This document shows, in pieces, positions 13,879 through 13,962 of a stretch of 13,962 nt of DNA. Location of the stretch: the NCBI GenBank assembly GCA_022827045.1, contig JAJDTQ010000246.1, positions 1 to 13,962 on the forward strand, read 5' to 3'. The notes beneath the pieces are model-generated. The model did not search any database. It was given only the letters and a program-made list of their open reading frames with translations, and had not been told where the DNA came from. The translations under genes and the position numbers were made by a program. Numbering within the stretch: the first letter of the stretch is position 1; every line of letters begins with the position of its first letter. This DNA is from Candidatus Binatia bacterium. GTDB taxonomy: Bacteria > Desulfobacterota_B > Binatia > UBA9968 > JAJDTQ01.

Positions 13879-13962
13879 TTACCGTTGATGCCACTGGAGC
13901 GCGGGAGAGATGGCGTGGGTGCGCTCATTGAGGGTTCCGAGGAGATGGAAGCTGTAGCGGAT
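13879..13962 (-). CDS. C-terminal end of a minus-strand gene, possibly a transposase (partial)
   Basis: From the window edge the minus strand is open for 27 codons, reading YSFHLLGTLNERTHAISPA and ending LQWHQR before TAA. Third codon positions are strongly G/C, as in the clear genes of this window. The competing plus-strand frame over the same bases is much less biased, so the minus frame is more likely coding. I do not recognise the family. Its place next to paired end-type repeats suggests a transposase or integrase of the element whose edge this is. Only the last residues are visible, so this is inference. Confidence 0.4.
   Translation of the reverse strand: MRYSFHLLGTLNERTHAISPALQWHQR

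Noticed and set aside
13837..13962. Plus-strand frame from ATG at 13837 open to the window edge
   Set aside because: It runs through the direct repeats and has weaker G/C bias at third positions than the minus frame over the same bases; coding use is unlikely, though short length leaves doubt.

Overview
The window is GC-rich bacterial DNA with short gaps, many start/stop overlaps and strong G/C third-position codon bias. Gene content points to a Gram-negative-type bacterium: periplasmic binding proteins with signal peptides, a molybdate ABC importer, a Rieske dioxygenase, and the HpnCDE route to squalene/hopanoids. This mix suits high-GC proteobacteria or uncultured soil/marine lineages such as Tectomicrobia or Binatota-type bacteria. 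I cannot fix the taxon from sequence reading alone.

Layout, left to right. (1) 1-1181, minus: an amidase-signature hydrolase cut by the left edge. (2) 1182-1467: a divergent intergenic region holding a 108-base inverted-repeat element with 32-base ends, directly in front of modA. (3) 1468-5355, plus: a compact modA-modB-modC molybdate uptake operon followed by an MFS_3-type exporter. (4) 5434-7381, plus: alpha and beta subunits of an aromatic-ring-hydroxylating dioxygenase, alpha starting at TTG. No ferredoxin or reductase gene is nearby. (5) 7382-7563: a gap with what looks like the broken C-terminal end of a retropepsin-like aspartic protease. (6) 7564-10628, minus: three genes that read as one unit, in transcription order a PotF-type polyamine-binding protein, an RNase Z-like metallo-beta-lactamase-fold hydrolase, and a protein of the 4,5-dihydroxyphthalate decarboxylase family. 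(7) 10807-13815, plus: hpnC-hpnD-hpnE, overlapping, which convert farnesyl diphosphate to squalene via presqualene diphosphate and hydroxysqualene. (8) 13828-13962: paired direct repeats and the end of a minus-strand reading frame, probably the edge of an insertion element lying immediately behind hpnE.

Functional picture. The dioxygenase, the decarboxylase-family protein, the hydrolase and the amidase suggest an accessory catabolic neighbourhood for aromatic or amide compounds. The Mod system supplies molybdenum cofactor enzymes encoded elsewhere. HpnCDE is a self-contained squalene module; the cyclase gene that often follows is not here, and element-like sequence stands in that place. I found no clearly new system. 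The best leads are the repeat abutting or entering the modA 5' end, the dioxygenase/decarboxylase/hydrolase cluster, the protease remnant and the element edge behind hpnE. I saw no tRNA, rRNA or CRISPR array.
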